Assembly: GCF_025979885.1 (NCBI RefSeq)
Contig: NZ_CP110139.1
Location: 434,001 to 498,000, forward strand
Reading direction: 5' to 3'
DNA: 64,000 bases
Origin: Hymenobacter sp. YIM 151500-1
GTDB taxonomy: Bacteria; Bacteroidota; Bacteroidia; Cytophagales; Hymenobacteraceae
Made by a program: the position numbers and the translations under genes. Of this stretch, positions 16,478-25,019 are shown piece by piece (the stretch's first letter is position 1; each line of letters begins with the position of its first letter). A model generated the notes under the pieces. That model did no database searches, was not told the origin of the DNA, and worked only from the letters and a program-made list of their open reading frames with translations.

Positions 16478-16535
16478 ATGCTTCCGCTGAGGACGACGGC
16501 AGCCCTGGTTTCGGCCGGGGCTGTTGCCCGTACCA

Positions 16536-16576
16536 CGCCGCCCCCGCACCCCGTGCGGGGGCGGCGTGTTTTTTAT
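16536..16576 (+). terminator. Rho-independent terminator after the KGG gene
   Basis: A perfect 13-bp GC stem (CGCCGCCCCCGCA with TGCGGGGGCGGCG), 5-base loop, then TGTTTTTTAT. Confidence 0.9.
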
Positions 16577-16695
16577 AGAAGCTGCAAGCTGTAAGCCGCA
16601 AGCTACAAGCTGACGTTCTGAGCACAGTATATCAGAACATCAACTTGTAGCTTGCGGCTTACAGCTCTACGAACATGGGCTTGCAGCTTCTTCAC
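16577..16695. repeat. Inverted heptamer-repeat arms (GCAAGCT family)
   Basis: The left arm is GCTGCAAGCTGTAAGCCGCA and onward (about 16579-16613), in 7-bp units. The right arm (about 16637-16693) is its inverse (ACTTGTAGCTTGCGGCTTAC). The core element is absent. The same family recurs at 38936-39033. Confidence 0.7.
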
Positions 16696-16697
16696 CT

Positions 16698-17768
16698 ATG
16701 CTTCAGCTTCACTACTCGCGGCGCGTGTTGCGCTTCAACTTTCCGGCTCGCACCTCACGCGGGGCCCTCACCGAGCACACGGCCACCTACCTGCACCTCA
16801 CCGACCCGGCCCGGCCCGGCCGGCAGGGCCTGGGCGAGGCCGCTCCGCTAGCCGGCCTCAGCCCCGACCACCGCCCCGATTTTGCCGATACGGTGGCCGG
16901 CTTCTGCCGCGAGTTCAACCGCCGCCAGCTGCGGGAGTTGCTGCCCGAGGAAGCCGCCACCCTGGTAGGCCCCGAGTGGCCCGCCCTGCGCTTCGCCCTC
17001 GAAACCGCCGTGCTCGACTACCAGAACGGCGGCCAGCGCCAGCTCTACGACAATGCCTTCAGCCGGGGCGAGGCCGGCCTGCCCATCAACGGCTTGGTGT
17101 GGATGGGCGACGCCACCTTCATGCGGGAGCAAATCGAGAAGAAGCTCACGGAAGGGTACACCTGCCTGAAGCTGAAAATCGGCGGCCTCGACTTCGCCAC
17201 CGAGCTGGAATTGCTCTACGAAATCCGGGCCGTGGCCGGGCCCGAGCGCCTGACCCTGCGCGTAGATGCCAACGGCGCCTTTAGCCCCGCGGAGGCCCCG
17301 GCCAAGCTGGCCCAGCTGGCCCGCTACAACCTGCACTCCATCGAGCAGCCCATTGCGGCGGGGCAGTGGGCCGCCCTGGCCGAGGTGTGCCGCCACTCGC
17401 CCGTGCCCGTGGCCCTGGACGAGGAGCTGATTGGCGTCACCGACCCCGCCCGGCAGGCCGAGCTGCTGGAGCGTACCCGCCCGGCCTACCTGATTCTGAA
17501 GCCCACGCTGCTGGGCGGCCTGCGCGCCAGCCTCGACTGGCTCACGGCCGCCGAAACCCTGGGCATTGGCTGGTGGCTGACCTCGGCTCTGGAGTCGAAC
17601 GTGGGCCTGAGTGCCATCAGTCAGTTTGCTGGCTCCTACGCCCGCCCCGGCTTTCCGCAGGGCCTGGGCACCGGCCAGCTCTACCACAACAACCTCACGG
17701 CACCCCTGCACATCCGCCACGGCCATCTGCACTACGACCCGCACGGCCCGTGGGAGCTGCCGGAGTGA
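16698..17768 (+). CDS. menC: o-succinylbenzoate synthase (menaquinone biosynthesis)
   Basis: 356 residues, enolase superfamily. The catalytic set is visible: KxK in TCLKLKIGG (K158, K160), metal ligands D190 (LRVDANG), E216 (HSIEQP) and D241 (ALDEEL), and a second base, K268, in LILKPT. The capping-domain stretch PINGLVWMGDATFM and the GLGTGQLYHNNL tail are typical of Bacteroidota OSBS rather than dipeptide epimerases. It dehydrates SHCHC to o-succinylbenzoate in the cytosol. No other men gene is adjacent. The start ATG 16698 directly follows a heptamer repeat arm. Confidence 0.88.
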   Translation: MLQLHYSRRVLRFNFPARTSRGALTEHTATYLHLTDPARPGRQGLGEAAPLAGLSPDHRPDFADTVAGFCREFNRRQLRELLPEEAATLVGPEWPALRFALETAVLDYQNGGQRQLYDNAFSRGEAGLPINGLVWMGDATFMREQIEKKLTEGYTCLKLKIGGLDFATELELLYEIRAVAGPERLTLRVDANGAFSPAEAPAKLAQLARYNLHSIEQPIAAGQWAALAEVCRHSPVPVALDEELIGVTDPARQAELLERTRPAYLILKPTLLGGLRASLDWLTAAETLGIGWWLTSALESNVGLSAISQFAGSYARPGFPQGLGTGQLYHNNLTAPLHIRHGHLHYDPHGPWELPE

Positions 17769-17963
17769 GCCGCCCCGCATTTCCGGCCAACCGCAGGCTG
17801 GCGTCTGCGCCGGCTCTGGGCGTATGCGGGCTATATTAGGCTGAGCCAGAGAATCTCATGTAGCCTGTTGTGGAACAGATAAGGTGTAGTTTTCGTGTTA
17901 CAGCGGAGTAACAATGGGTAGGTTTTTTGGTTAACTTACCCTGCCTGCTACTTCTCCACACGT
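17769..17963. other. Intergenic region, no feature recognised
   Basis: 195 bp separate menC from the retropepsin gene. GC content falls towards the right-hand start. I see no repeat of the dispersed families and no clear terminator. Confidence 0.4.
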
Positions 17964-19259
17964 ATGGGTCGCCGCTTAGGGATTGTACTGCTGTTTTCGG
18001 GCCGCGTACGAGTGGCGGGCGCGGTGCTGCTGGCACTCTGGCTGGGGCTGCTGGCGGCCGGCCCGGCCAGAGCCCAAACGCCGCCGCCCGCGTTTCGCTT
18101 CGAGCGGGCCGGGGCCCGGCAGGCGCGGGTGCCGTTCCAGATCCAGCGCAATCTGATGGTGGTGGAAGCCACGATCAACGGGCAGGGGCCATTCAACTTC
18201 ATGCTCGACACGGGCATCGGCATTTCGCTGATTACCGACCCGGCCCTGGTGCGGCAGCTGAACTTGCAGGGCGGGGCGCAGTTTCTGGTGGCCGGAGCCG
18301 GGGAGGAAAAGCCGCTGGTAGCCCAGCAGATAACGGGCGTGCACGTGCGCCTGGGCAAGACCGAAGCGCCCAGCATGTCCTTCCTGGCTTTGTCCGACGA
18401 CGTGCTGAACCTGTCCGGCTACGTGGGCATGCCCATTCACGGCCTCTTGGGCTCCGACGTGTTTCGCAGCTTTGTGGTGCAGGTGCAGCCCGAGCAGGAG
18501 TACGTGGTGCTGCACGACCCGGCCCGCTACCGGGTGCCCCGCGGCCGGCGCTGGACCCGCCTGTCCCTCGACCTGGAAGGCAATAAGTCCTACCTCACCC
18601 TGCCCGTGCAAGTCAACGACACGCTCACGCTGCCCCTGAAACTGGTGCTCGACACCGGCGCCGGCCACGCCCTGTCCTTGGAAACCACCTCCGACCCCCG
18701 CCTGCGCCTGCCCGACCTGCGCTTGCGCACCCAGCTGGGCCGCGGCCTCAGCGGCGACATCAACGGCTACCTGGGGCGGGTGGCGGCCTTGCAGCTGGGC
18801 CGCTACCGGGTGGCGCTGCCCCTCACGTCGTTCCCCGATGCCGCCGCCGTGGCCCACCGCGCCGACGTGCCCCGCAACGGCAACCTGGGCTTCGAGCTGC
18901 TGAAGCGGTTTGAAATGGTAATCGACTACTCGCGCAACCAGCTGCTGCTGCGGCCCAACCGGCTCTACAAAGACCCCTTCGAGCACGATATGTGCGGGTT
19001 CGACGTGCTGGCCAGCGGCCCCCACTACCGGCAGTACCGGGTGCTGCGCGTGCAGGCGGGCTCCCCGGCCGAGCAGGCGGGCCTGCTGCCCGGCGACGAA
19101 ATCCTGAGCATTAATTTTCTGCCCGCCGAAAGCCTGTCGCTCACCCAGCTCAGCCGCCTGCTGCACTCCCAGAACGGCCGCCAAATCTTCTTCATCGTCC
19201 GCCGCGCCACCACCGGCGACCTGCACACCGCCGTCGTTCGGCTCAAGCGGCAGATATGA
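17964..19259 (+). CDS. Exported double retropepsin-like aspartyl protease with PDZ domain
   Basis: 431 residues. An N-terminal signal segment (VLLALWLGLLAAGPARAQ) is followed by two retropepsin-like half-domains, each with an Asp-Thr-Gly motif: FMLDTGIGIS (D82) and LVLDTGAGHA (D230). A PDZ domain follows at about 345-430 (VQAGSPAEQAGLLPGDEILS). Two DTG lobes in one chain could build a complete active site, unlike single-lobe retropepsins that must dimerise. This is a common Bacteroidota periplasmic protein type with unknown substrates. It appears monocistronic, with a composite repeat downstream. Confidence 0.85.
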   Translation: MGRRLGIVLLFSGRVRVAGAVLLALWLGLLAAGPARAQTPPPAFRFERAGARQARVPFQIQRNLMVVEATINGQGPFNFMLDTGIGISLITDPALVRQLNLQGGAQFLVAGAGEEKPLVAQQITGVHVRLGKTEAPSMSFLALSDDVLNLSGYVGMPIHGLLGSDVFRSFVVQVQPEQEYVVLHDPARYRVPRGRRWTRLSLDLEGNKSYLTLPVQVNDTLTLPLKLVLDTGAGHALSLETTSDPRLRLPDLRLRTQLGRGLSGDINGYLGRVAALQLGRYRVALPLTSFPDAAAVAHRADVPRNGNLGFELLKRFEMVIDYSRNQLLLRPNRLYKDPFEHDMCGFDVLASGPHYRQYRVLRVQAGSPAEQAGLLPGDEILSINFLPAESLSLTQLSRLLHSQNGRQIFFIVRRATTGDLHTAVVRLKRQI

Positions 19260-19591
19260 GGAAATGAGTAAATGAGCGAGTGAGTGAATGAGTAAATGAG
19301 TAAAGTAGATCGTCCTGCTGAGCGCAGCCGAAGCATCTCGTGTGCTGATGTTGCAATGGTATTGTCATGCTGAGCGCAGCCGAAGCATCTCTACTGCTTC
19401 GTTGAACGATTGAGTTAGCCCGCGGTAGAGATGCTTCGATTCCGGCTGCGCCTTCGCTCAGCATGACGGGCTACTTTACTCATTTACTCATTCACTCACT
19501 CGCTCATTTACTCATTTCGCCCCTAAATCCTGTATCTTGAGACCCCACGGCGGGAGTGCTCCGCCGGTTTTCTGCCGCACTTCTCCCGCCC
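19260..19591. repeat. Composite repeat with octamer arms (copy 6)
   Basis: The left arm (19260-19303) is made of ATGAGTAA/ATGAGCGA-type 8-bp units. The right arm (19476-19517) is the inverse (ACTCATTTACTCATTCACTC). The core is doubled on its left side: CTGCTGAGCGCAGCCGAAGC at 19314 and TCATGCTGAGCGCAGCCGAA at 19365. A single right half lies at 19427-19467. The remaining 70 bp to the acyltransferase start hold no clear feature. Confidence 0.8.
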
Positions 19592-20761
19592 ATGCCGTTG
19601 GCTTCTGCTCCGTTGTCGTCTGCTGCGCTGCCCCAGCCGCCGCCCGCCATTCAGGCCAATCAGCACATTTACACCGACTACTTCGACGAGCAGTTTGTCG
19701 AGACGCTGGACCGCAACATCCTGCGCCTGCTCGACCGGGTGTGGTTTCGGTCGCGACTGGTGGGGTTCGAGAACTACCCCCAGCGCAACAACCCCGACCG
19801 GCCCCTCATCTTCGCCTCCAACCACTCGGGCATGGCCTTTCCCTGGGATGCCATCGTGGCCCTGTCGCACATGTGGCGGGCCCTGCCCAACCAGCGCGAC
19901 CTGCCCCGCCCGCTCTCGGCGCCCATGCTCTCGCAGTCGGTGCTCATGAACCCTTTTCTGGTTCGGAACTTCTGGAAGAAAGCGGGCTGCGTGGATGCCA
20001 CCACGCTCAACTTCGAGACGATGATGTACTACCAGGACCACAACCTGATGCTGTACCCGGAGGGCGTGCCGGGCATCGGGAAGGGGTTCAACCGCAAGTA
20101 CCAGCTCCAGCGCCTGGCCACCAGCATCGTCCGCCTCGGCATCCAGCACCGCACCGACATCGTTCCCTTCTACACCATCAACGGCGAGTACCTCAATCCC
20201 TACACCTACAGCTGGGACTGGGTGAACCGCCTGAGCAAGAAAATCGGCATTCCCTTTATTCCCATGGGGCCGGTACTGCTGCTGGTGCTGCTACAGCCCT
20301 GGTTTTTCTACATGGCGTTTCCGGCCCAGCTTACCTTCGTGCTGGGCTCCCGCATCAAGCCCTACGAGCTGACCCCGAAAACCACCGCCGAGCTGACCCG
20401 CGACGAATACCTGGCCCTTTCGGAGCAGGTGCGCCAGCGTATGCAGCAGGAGCTGGACGCCGCCGTGCAGCAGCACGGGCAGCAGCCCTACCGCTGGCGC
20501 GAGCTGTGGCAGCGCATCAAGGAAAACTGGCGCTACTTCCCGTTTTTCCTGCCCTGGGCCTGGCCCGCGCTGTTTCGGGAGTTTGAGCGCCAGTACGTGC
20601 GAAACGGCTGCCGCGACTTCGACCTCGACCTGCGCCGCCCCGGCGCCTACTGGCGCATGCTCTGGCGCAACCCGTTTACCCTGACCTTCTTCATCCCCGT
20701 GCTAGGCTGGATTCCCATCGCCATCCGCGGCTACAAAGGCCACCGAATTGGGAAAGAGTAA
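19592..20761 (+). CDS. PlsC-like glycerolipid/lysophospholipid acyltransferase
   Basis: 389 residues from ATG 19592. Acyltransferase motif I is NHSGMAFPWD at about 77-86 (the expected H-x4-D spacing is loosened to NHS...WD). Motif III is YPEGVPGIGKG at about 155-165. A central hydrophobic stretch (MGPVLLLVLLQPWFFYMAF) and a C-terminal one (LTFFIPVLGWIPIAI) suggest membrane association. The family transfers acyl chains to glycerol-phosphate or lysolipids, but this branch is uncharacterised. No lipid-synthesis partner is adjacent. Confidence 0.8.
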   Translation: MPLASAPLSSAALPQPPPAIQANQHIYTDYFDEQFVETLDRNILRLLDRVWFRSRLVGFENYPQRNNPDRPLIFASNHSGMAFPWDAIVALSHMWRALPNQRDLPRPLSAPMLSQSVLMNPFLVRNFWKKAGCVDATTLNFETMMYYQDHNLMLYPEGVPGIGKGFNRKYQLQRLATSIVRLGIQHRTDIVPFYTINGEYLNPYTYSWDWVNRLSKKIGIPFIPMGPVLLLVLLQPWFFYMAFPAQLTFVLGSRIKPYELTPKTTAELTRDEYLALSEQVRQRMQQELDAAVQQHGQQPYRWRELWQRIKENWRYFPFFLPWAWPALFREFERQYVRNGCRDFDLDLRRPGAYWRMLWRNPFTLTFFIPVLGWIPIAIRGYKGHRIGKE

Positions 20762-21050
20762 GTAGTAACTGATAAGTAGGGAGTAAAAATTGTCATCACA
20801 CTGGTAGTGTCAAAATACGCTTCACAAACGCTTGTTTTGCCTACTGAATTTAAGAAGCTGTTTGAGTTAGTTTTTAACTGTCATGCTCTATCTAGCGTCC
20901 GCTTGCCAAAGCATCTCTCCCGCGGGCTAACTCAATCATTCAACGAAGCGGTAGAGATGCTTTGGCAAGCGGACGCTAGATAGAGCAGGACAATTCTCAA
21001 TTTCAGACCAAATTATTAATTCCTACTTCTCAAGTATTCATTCAAACAAA
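20762..21050. repeat. Composite repeat with long near-perfect arms (copy 7)
   Basis: The core halves at 20879-20919 and 20952-20993 are almost perfect inverted copies about 40 bp long (TGCTCTATCTAGCGTCCGCT with its complement on the right). The loop is only about 32 bp. Outer A/T-rich heptamer-like arms lie at 20762-20790 and 21001-21040. This is the least decayed hairpin in the window. Confidence 0.8.
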
Positions 21051-22004
21051 ATGCCTTCCCTTCAGCATCTGCTGCTTAAGCAATTCCTGACGGCGGCTAC
21101 CGGGCCGCTGGCCCGGCGCCGGCCGCGCCTGCCGGCCATGCGGCTGGCGGTTGAACTCCTGTCGTTTGGCCAGCTAATGCCCTGGAACGTGTTTCTGGAA
21201 GATGCCGACGTGGACGGGATGCCGGCCGAGTGGGTGCGCCCAGCCAGGGCCGCCTCCGGGCGGGTGCTGCTGTATCTGCACGGAGGCGGCTACGTGTTGG
21301 GCTCCCTCAATACCCACCGGGCCCTGGTGGGCACCCTGGCCCAGCGGTGCGGGGTGCAGGCCCTGGCCATCAACTACCGCAAGGCCCCCGAATACCCCTT
21401 TCCCGCCGCCCTCGACGATGCCCTGCTGGCTTATGAGTGGCTGCTGCGCCAGGGCTTCGCACCGGCAAGCATCATAGTGGCCGGCGACTCGGCCGGGGGC
21501 GGGCTGGCCCTGGCCCTGCTGCTGGCCCTGCGCGACGCGGGCCGGCCCCTGCCCGCCGCCGCCATCGGCCTCTCGCCCTGGACCGACCTGGCCCTGCCCA
21601 CAGCGGTGCTGCGCCGGGTGGTGCAGGAAGAAAGCCAGGTGCTCGAAGCCCTCGAAATTCGTGGCTGGGGCCCACTGTACGCCGCCGACGTGCCCTTGTC
21701 GCACCCGCTGGTGTCGCCGGTGCGGGCGGCGCTGCACAGCCTGCCGCCGCTGCTGATTCAGGTGTCGGATGCCGAGGTGCTGGGCGACGACGTGCTGGCC
21801 TTTGTGGGCAAAGCCCGCGCGGCGGGCACTCCCGTAACCGCGCAGGTGTTTGAAGGGCTGGTGCACTGGTGGCACTTGTTCTGGCGCTTCCTGCCCGAGG
21901 CCCGCCTGGCCCTGGACCGCGTCGCGCACTTCACCCATACCGTGTGGTCTGAAACCCCCGTTTCGGCCCCGGCAACTGATTCCAAGAAGCCGCAGGCCGC
22001 CTAG
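21051..22004 (+). CDS. HSL-family alpha/beta hydrolase (esterase)
   Basis: 317 residues. The hormone-sensitive-lipase oxyanion motif HGGG is at 77-80 (YLHGGGYVLGS). The nucleophile S147 lies in GDSAGG, with the acid in VSDAEVLGDD (about 240-247) and the likely catalytic His in GLVHWWH (about 272). Family members hydrolyse short acyl esters in the cytosol; no signal peptide is evident. The natural substrate is unknown. Monocistronic, between a composite repeat and the phasin-like gene. Confidence 0.88.
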   Translation: MPSLQHLLLKQFLTAATGPLARRRPRLPAMRLAVELLSFGQLMPWNVFLEDADVDGMPAEWVRPARAASGRVLLYLHGGGYVLGSLNTHRALVGTLAQRCGVQALAINYRKAPEYPFPAALDDALLAYEWLLRQGFAPASIIVAGDSAGGGLALALLLALRDAGRPLPAAAIGLSPWTDLALPTAVLRRVVQEESQVLEALEIRGWGPLYAADVPLSHPLVSPVRAALHSLPPLLIQVSDAEVLGDDVLAFVGKARAAGTPVTAQVFEGLVHWWHLFWRFLPEARLALDRVAHFTHTVWSETPVSAPATDSKKPQAA

Positions 22005-22107
22005 CTGAAAAGCCCATACGCGGCGCCGGCTGGCTGAGGCGGCACAAAAACAGAATGGATCGTGGAAATTTTTTAAACTCACATTCAACTATATACAGCT
22101 GTTTTCG

Positions 22108-22115
22108 TAGGTTTG
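22108..22115 (+). promoter_or_regulatory. -7 promoter element upstream of the phasin-like gene
   Basis: TAGGTTTG matches TAnnTTTG exactly and lies about 100 bp before the ATG at 22216, in a low-GC stretch. No convincing -33 TTG was found. Confidence 0.45.
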
Positions 22116-22215
22116 CTGGAAGTAGTCGGCTTGCATACTAGTTCGTGATGCGTGAGGCAAGCGCCAGACGGCTTCATCTTTTACACCTCCTCTTTTCTTC
22201 TAACCCTTACCTCCC

Positions 22216-22773
22216 ATGGAAGACCTGTTTAAGAAGTTCATTAATGCCGGCGTCGGGTTTGTATCGTTGACCAACGACCGGGTACAGAGCACCATCAACA
22301 AGCTGGTGCAGGAAAGCAAGCTGTCGGAGCAGGAAGGAGCCAAGATCATGGACGAGCTGAAAAAGAACACCGACGCCAAGCGTCAGGAGCTGGAAAAGCA
22401 GTTTCAGGGTCTGACCTCACGCCTGATGAAGACAGTGGGCGTAGCGCCCAACTCCGACGTGGAGGACCTGAAGCGCACCGTGCGCCAGTCGAAATCCTCG
22501 AACTCGGGTGCCGCCGGTACTTCTGCCTCGAAGGCCACGGGCTCGGCTTCGGGCGCTAAGAAAAGCAGCACTTCATCGGCGGCGGGCAAGTCGGCCAGCA
22601 GCGCCACCAGCAAGGCCGCCGGCGCCGTTAAGAAAGCCGCCGATAGCACCAGCGCCGCCGCTGGCAAAACGCAAAAGTCGGCCGCCGCTAAAGCTGGCGC
22701 TGCCAAGAAGGATGCCCCCAAAGTAGAGGGCAACACCACCTCGGCCGGCTCTTCGGACAACGGCAACTCGTAA
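22216..22773 (+). CDS. Phasin-like protein with Ala/Ser/Lys-rich tail
   Basis: 185 residues. The first 85 are amphipathic helix (FKKFINAGVGFVSLTNDRVQ, then LSEQEGAKIMDELKKNTDAK), matching the small phasin/polyhydroxyalkanoate granule-associated family. Residues 90-185 are low-complexity Ala/Ser/Lys repeats (AKKSSTSSAAGKSASSATSK), similar in composition to histone-H1-like tails. Granule coating or membrane/DNA association are both possible; no PHA synthase is nearby. It has its own upstream -7 box and a strong terminator. Confidence 0.75.
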   Translation: MEDLFKKFINAGVGFVSLTNDRVQSTINKLVQESKLSEQEGAKIMDELKKNTDAKRQELEKQFQGLTSRLMKTVGVAPNSDVEDLKRTVRQSKSSNSGAAGTSASKATGSASGAKKSSTSSAAGKSASSATSKAAGAVKKAADSTSAAAGKTQKSAAAKAGAAKKDAPKVEGNTTSAGSSDNGNS

Positions 22774-22790
22774 GGCCAGCCTTAGTTGTT

Positions 22791-22829
22791 GAAAAACCCC
22801 GCTTGCCGAGTGCAGGCGGGGTTTTTTTG
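22791..22829 (+). terminator. Rho-independent terminator after the phasin-like gene
   Basis: A 10-bp stem (CCCCGCTTGC with GCAGGCGGGG, one G-U pair), 5-base loop, preceded by A5 and followed by T7. Confidence 0.9.
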
Positions 22830-23177
22830 GTGAGGTGGTGAGTGGTGAAATAATGAGTAGGGAGGTGGTGAGTGGAGGGAGGTTATACTCCATCTGACGT
22901 CCGCACAGCCGGAACCGCAGTCGAGCCGAAGGTCGCTGTAGGCAAGCATTCCGCATGCTGACGTTGAAGAGGCGTAGTCATGCTGAGCGCAGTCGAAGCA
23001 TCTCTACCACTTCATTGAATAGACGTCAGGAAGTTAGTCAGAGGTAGAGATGCTTCGGCAAGCTCAGCATGACTGTTTACCTGTCACCATTTACCTGTTA
23101 CCTCATCACCTCACTCATTTCCCTAAACTTGCCGCTAGAATCAGCGCAATCCATTCAATCTGCACAATCTGCGATTC
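22830..23177. repeat. Composite repeat (copy 8) plus a heptamer array
   Basis: G/T-rich heptamer units (GGTGAGGTGGTGAGTGG) at 22830-22875 face the inverse ACCATTTACCTGTTACCTCA at 23085-23110. The core halves lie at 22977-23003 and 23043-23076. A second array of the CAATCTGCACAATCTGCGAT type occupies 23140-23177 and ends at the ubiB-like start codon. Confidence 0.75.
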
Positions 23178-24872
23178 ATGTTCAAGAATACCATCTCCAA
23201 CCTCACCCGCATCCGGCAAGTGGCCGAGGTGTTGATTCGCTATGGTTTTGAGGACGTGGTGACCAGCACGGCCCTGCGGCGGCTGGTGCCGCAGAGCCGG
23301 CGCCGCTCCTGGCAGCAGGGCGAGCAGCGGGTGTTTGAAACGACGCGCTGGCAACGCATCCGCATGATTATCGAGGAGCTGGGCCCCACCTTCATCAAGC
23401 TGGCCCAGGCCCTGAGCAACCGCGCCGACCTGCTTCCGCAGCCGCTCATCGACGAGTTTGAGAAGCTGCAAAGCAATGTGCCGCCGTTTCCGGTGGCCGT
23501 GGCCCGCCAGATTATCGAGCAGGAGCTGGGCCGCCCGCTTACGGAAGTGTTCAGCGAGTTTGACGAGGTGCCGCTGGGCTCGGCCAGCATCGGGCAGGTG
23601 CACCGGGCCCGCCTGCAAAGCGGGGAGCTAGTGGTGGTGAAAGTGCAGCGCCCCGACGTGGAGGAAAAAGTGCGCACCGACCTAAGCCTTTTGCACGAGC
23701 TGGTGCGCCTCACGGCCCCGTTTCTGCGCAAGCAGGGCCTGAGCAACCCCCAGGACATCGTGGACGCCTTTGAGCGGAGCATGACCAAGGAGCTGGACTA
23801 CACCTCGGAAGCCCGCAGTATGGACCAGTTCCGCACTCTCTACGCCGAGCACGAGTCGTTCTATATTCCGCGGCCCTATCGGGAGCTGAGCACGGCTAGG
23901 GTGCTGGTGATTGAGTTTGTGAGCGGCTGCAAAATCACCGACAAAGCCCAGCTGCTGGAGTGGGGCTTGAGCCCGGAAACCGTGGCCGAAACGGGCATGG
24001 ATGTGTATCTGACGCAGATTTTCGAGTTTGGGGTCTTCCACGCTGACCCCCACCCCGGCAACGTGCTGGTGCGCCCCGACGGCACGCTCGTGCTCATCGA
24101 CTTTGGCATGGTAGGGCGCATGACCAAGCAGCAGAAGTACGCCTTTGCGGGCGTGTTCATCGGCATGGCCCGGCAGGACGCCCGCAGCATGGCCCTGAGC
24201 TTCCGCCGCCTCGCCCTCACGGCCGAAATTCCCGACATGCGCGCCTTCGAGGCCGACCTGAACCAGATTATCGAAGACTTCACGATGCTGGACGTGAAGG
24301 AAATGAGCATGTCGGACTTGGCCGAGCGCCTGCAAACCGTCATCTACGACTACAAGCTGCAAGTGCCCGGCGCGGTGTTCCTGATTCTGCGGGCCCTAGT
24401 AATTCTGGAGGGCATCGGCAAGGTGCTGCACCCCACCTTCAAAACCTTTGAGTTTGTGCGGCCCTACGGGGCGCGCATCATCGCCGAGCAGTATTCCACC
24501 GAGAACATCCTCAGCGAAGCCCAGTACACCGGCACCCAGCTGCTGGCCCTGCTCCAGACCCTGCCGTCGGACCTGCGCCAGATTGTGCGCAAAATCTCGC
24601 GCGGCGACATGCGCGTGCGGGTGGAGCTGAGCGGCTACCAGCTGCTCATGCGCAAAGCCGACGCCCTGGTGAGCCGCAGCATCCTAGCGGCCGTGGCCGT
24701 GGCCTGCATCGTGTTTGCCGGCCTCAGCCTGCAAGGCACCTACGACCCTGCCCAGATGCCCGTCTACCGCGGCCTGCCCGTGGTGACCTGGTACAGCCTG
24801 GGCGTGGCGGCGTTTCTGCTCCTGATCCTGTTTATTCTGGGAATAAAGGGTGACAGACGGCGCGGGGAATAA
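23178..24872 (+). CDS. ABC1/UbiB-family atypical kinase
   Basis: 564 residues. ABC1 landmarks are the Ala-rich nucleotide loop LGSASIGQVHRARL (about 133-146), the lysine VVKVQRP (K155), HADPHPGNVLV (about 290) and the DFG equivalent LIDFGMVG. The family-defining KxGQ motif reads IKLAQALSNR at about 73-82, with Ala in place of Gly. Two C-terminal membrane helices (about 495-515 and 535-558) anchor the protein. UbiB proteins support isoprenoid quinone synthesis or transport as ATPases. This organism probably makes menaquinone (menC is upstream), so its exact role is open. Confidence 0.88.
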   Translation: MFKNTISNLTRIRQVAEVLIRYGFEDVVTSTALRRLVPQSRRRSWQQGEQRVFETTRWQRIRMIIEELGPTFIKLAQALSNRADLLPQPLIDEFEKLQSNVPPFPVAVARQIIEQELGRPLTEVFSEFDEVPLGSASIGQVHRARLQSGELVVVKVQRPDVEEKVRTDLSLLHELVRLTAPFLRKQGLSNPQDIVDAFERSMTKELDYTSEARSMDQFRTLYAEHESFYIPRPYRELSTARVLVIEFVSGCKITDKAQLLEWGLSPETVAETGMDVYLTQIFEFGVFHADPHPGNVLVRPDGTLVLIDFGMVGRMTKQQKYAFAGVFIGMARQDARSMALSFRRLALTAEIPDMRAFEADLNQIIEDFTMLDVKEMSMSDLAERLQTVIYDYKLQVPGAVFLILRALVILEGIGKVLHPTFKTFEFVRPYGARIIAEQYSTENILSEAQYTGTQLLALLQTLPSDLRQIVRKISRGDMRVRVELSGYQLLMRKADALVSRSILAAVAVACIVFAGLSLQGTYDPAQMPVYRGLPVVTWYSLGVAAFLLLILFILGIKGDRRRGE

Positions 24873-24904
24873 AAAGGTACTGGATTTCGCTGGCAATAAG
24901 GTCG

Positions 24905-24941
24905 GGCTGTTAACGAGTAGAGGTTAATGAAATTAACAGCC
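24905..24941. terminator. Possible bidirectional hairpin
   Basis: A 9-bp stem (GGCTGTTAA with TTAACAGCC) lies between the convergent ubiB-like gene and the minus-strand envelope protein gene. There is no T-tract, so terminator function is uncertain. Confidence 0.35.
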
Positions 24942-25019
24942 AAACAGGAGTGTCTGTAAACAGTACGTCCAAGCTGACACCTCAGACGTGCCGTTTGCTT
25001 CATGCACGGGCGGGAGAAA

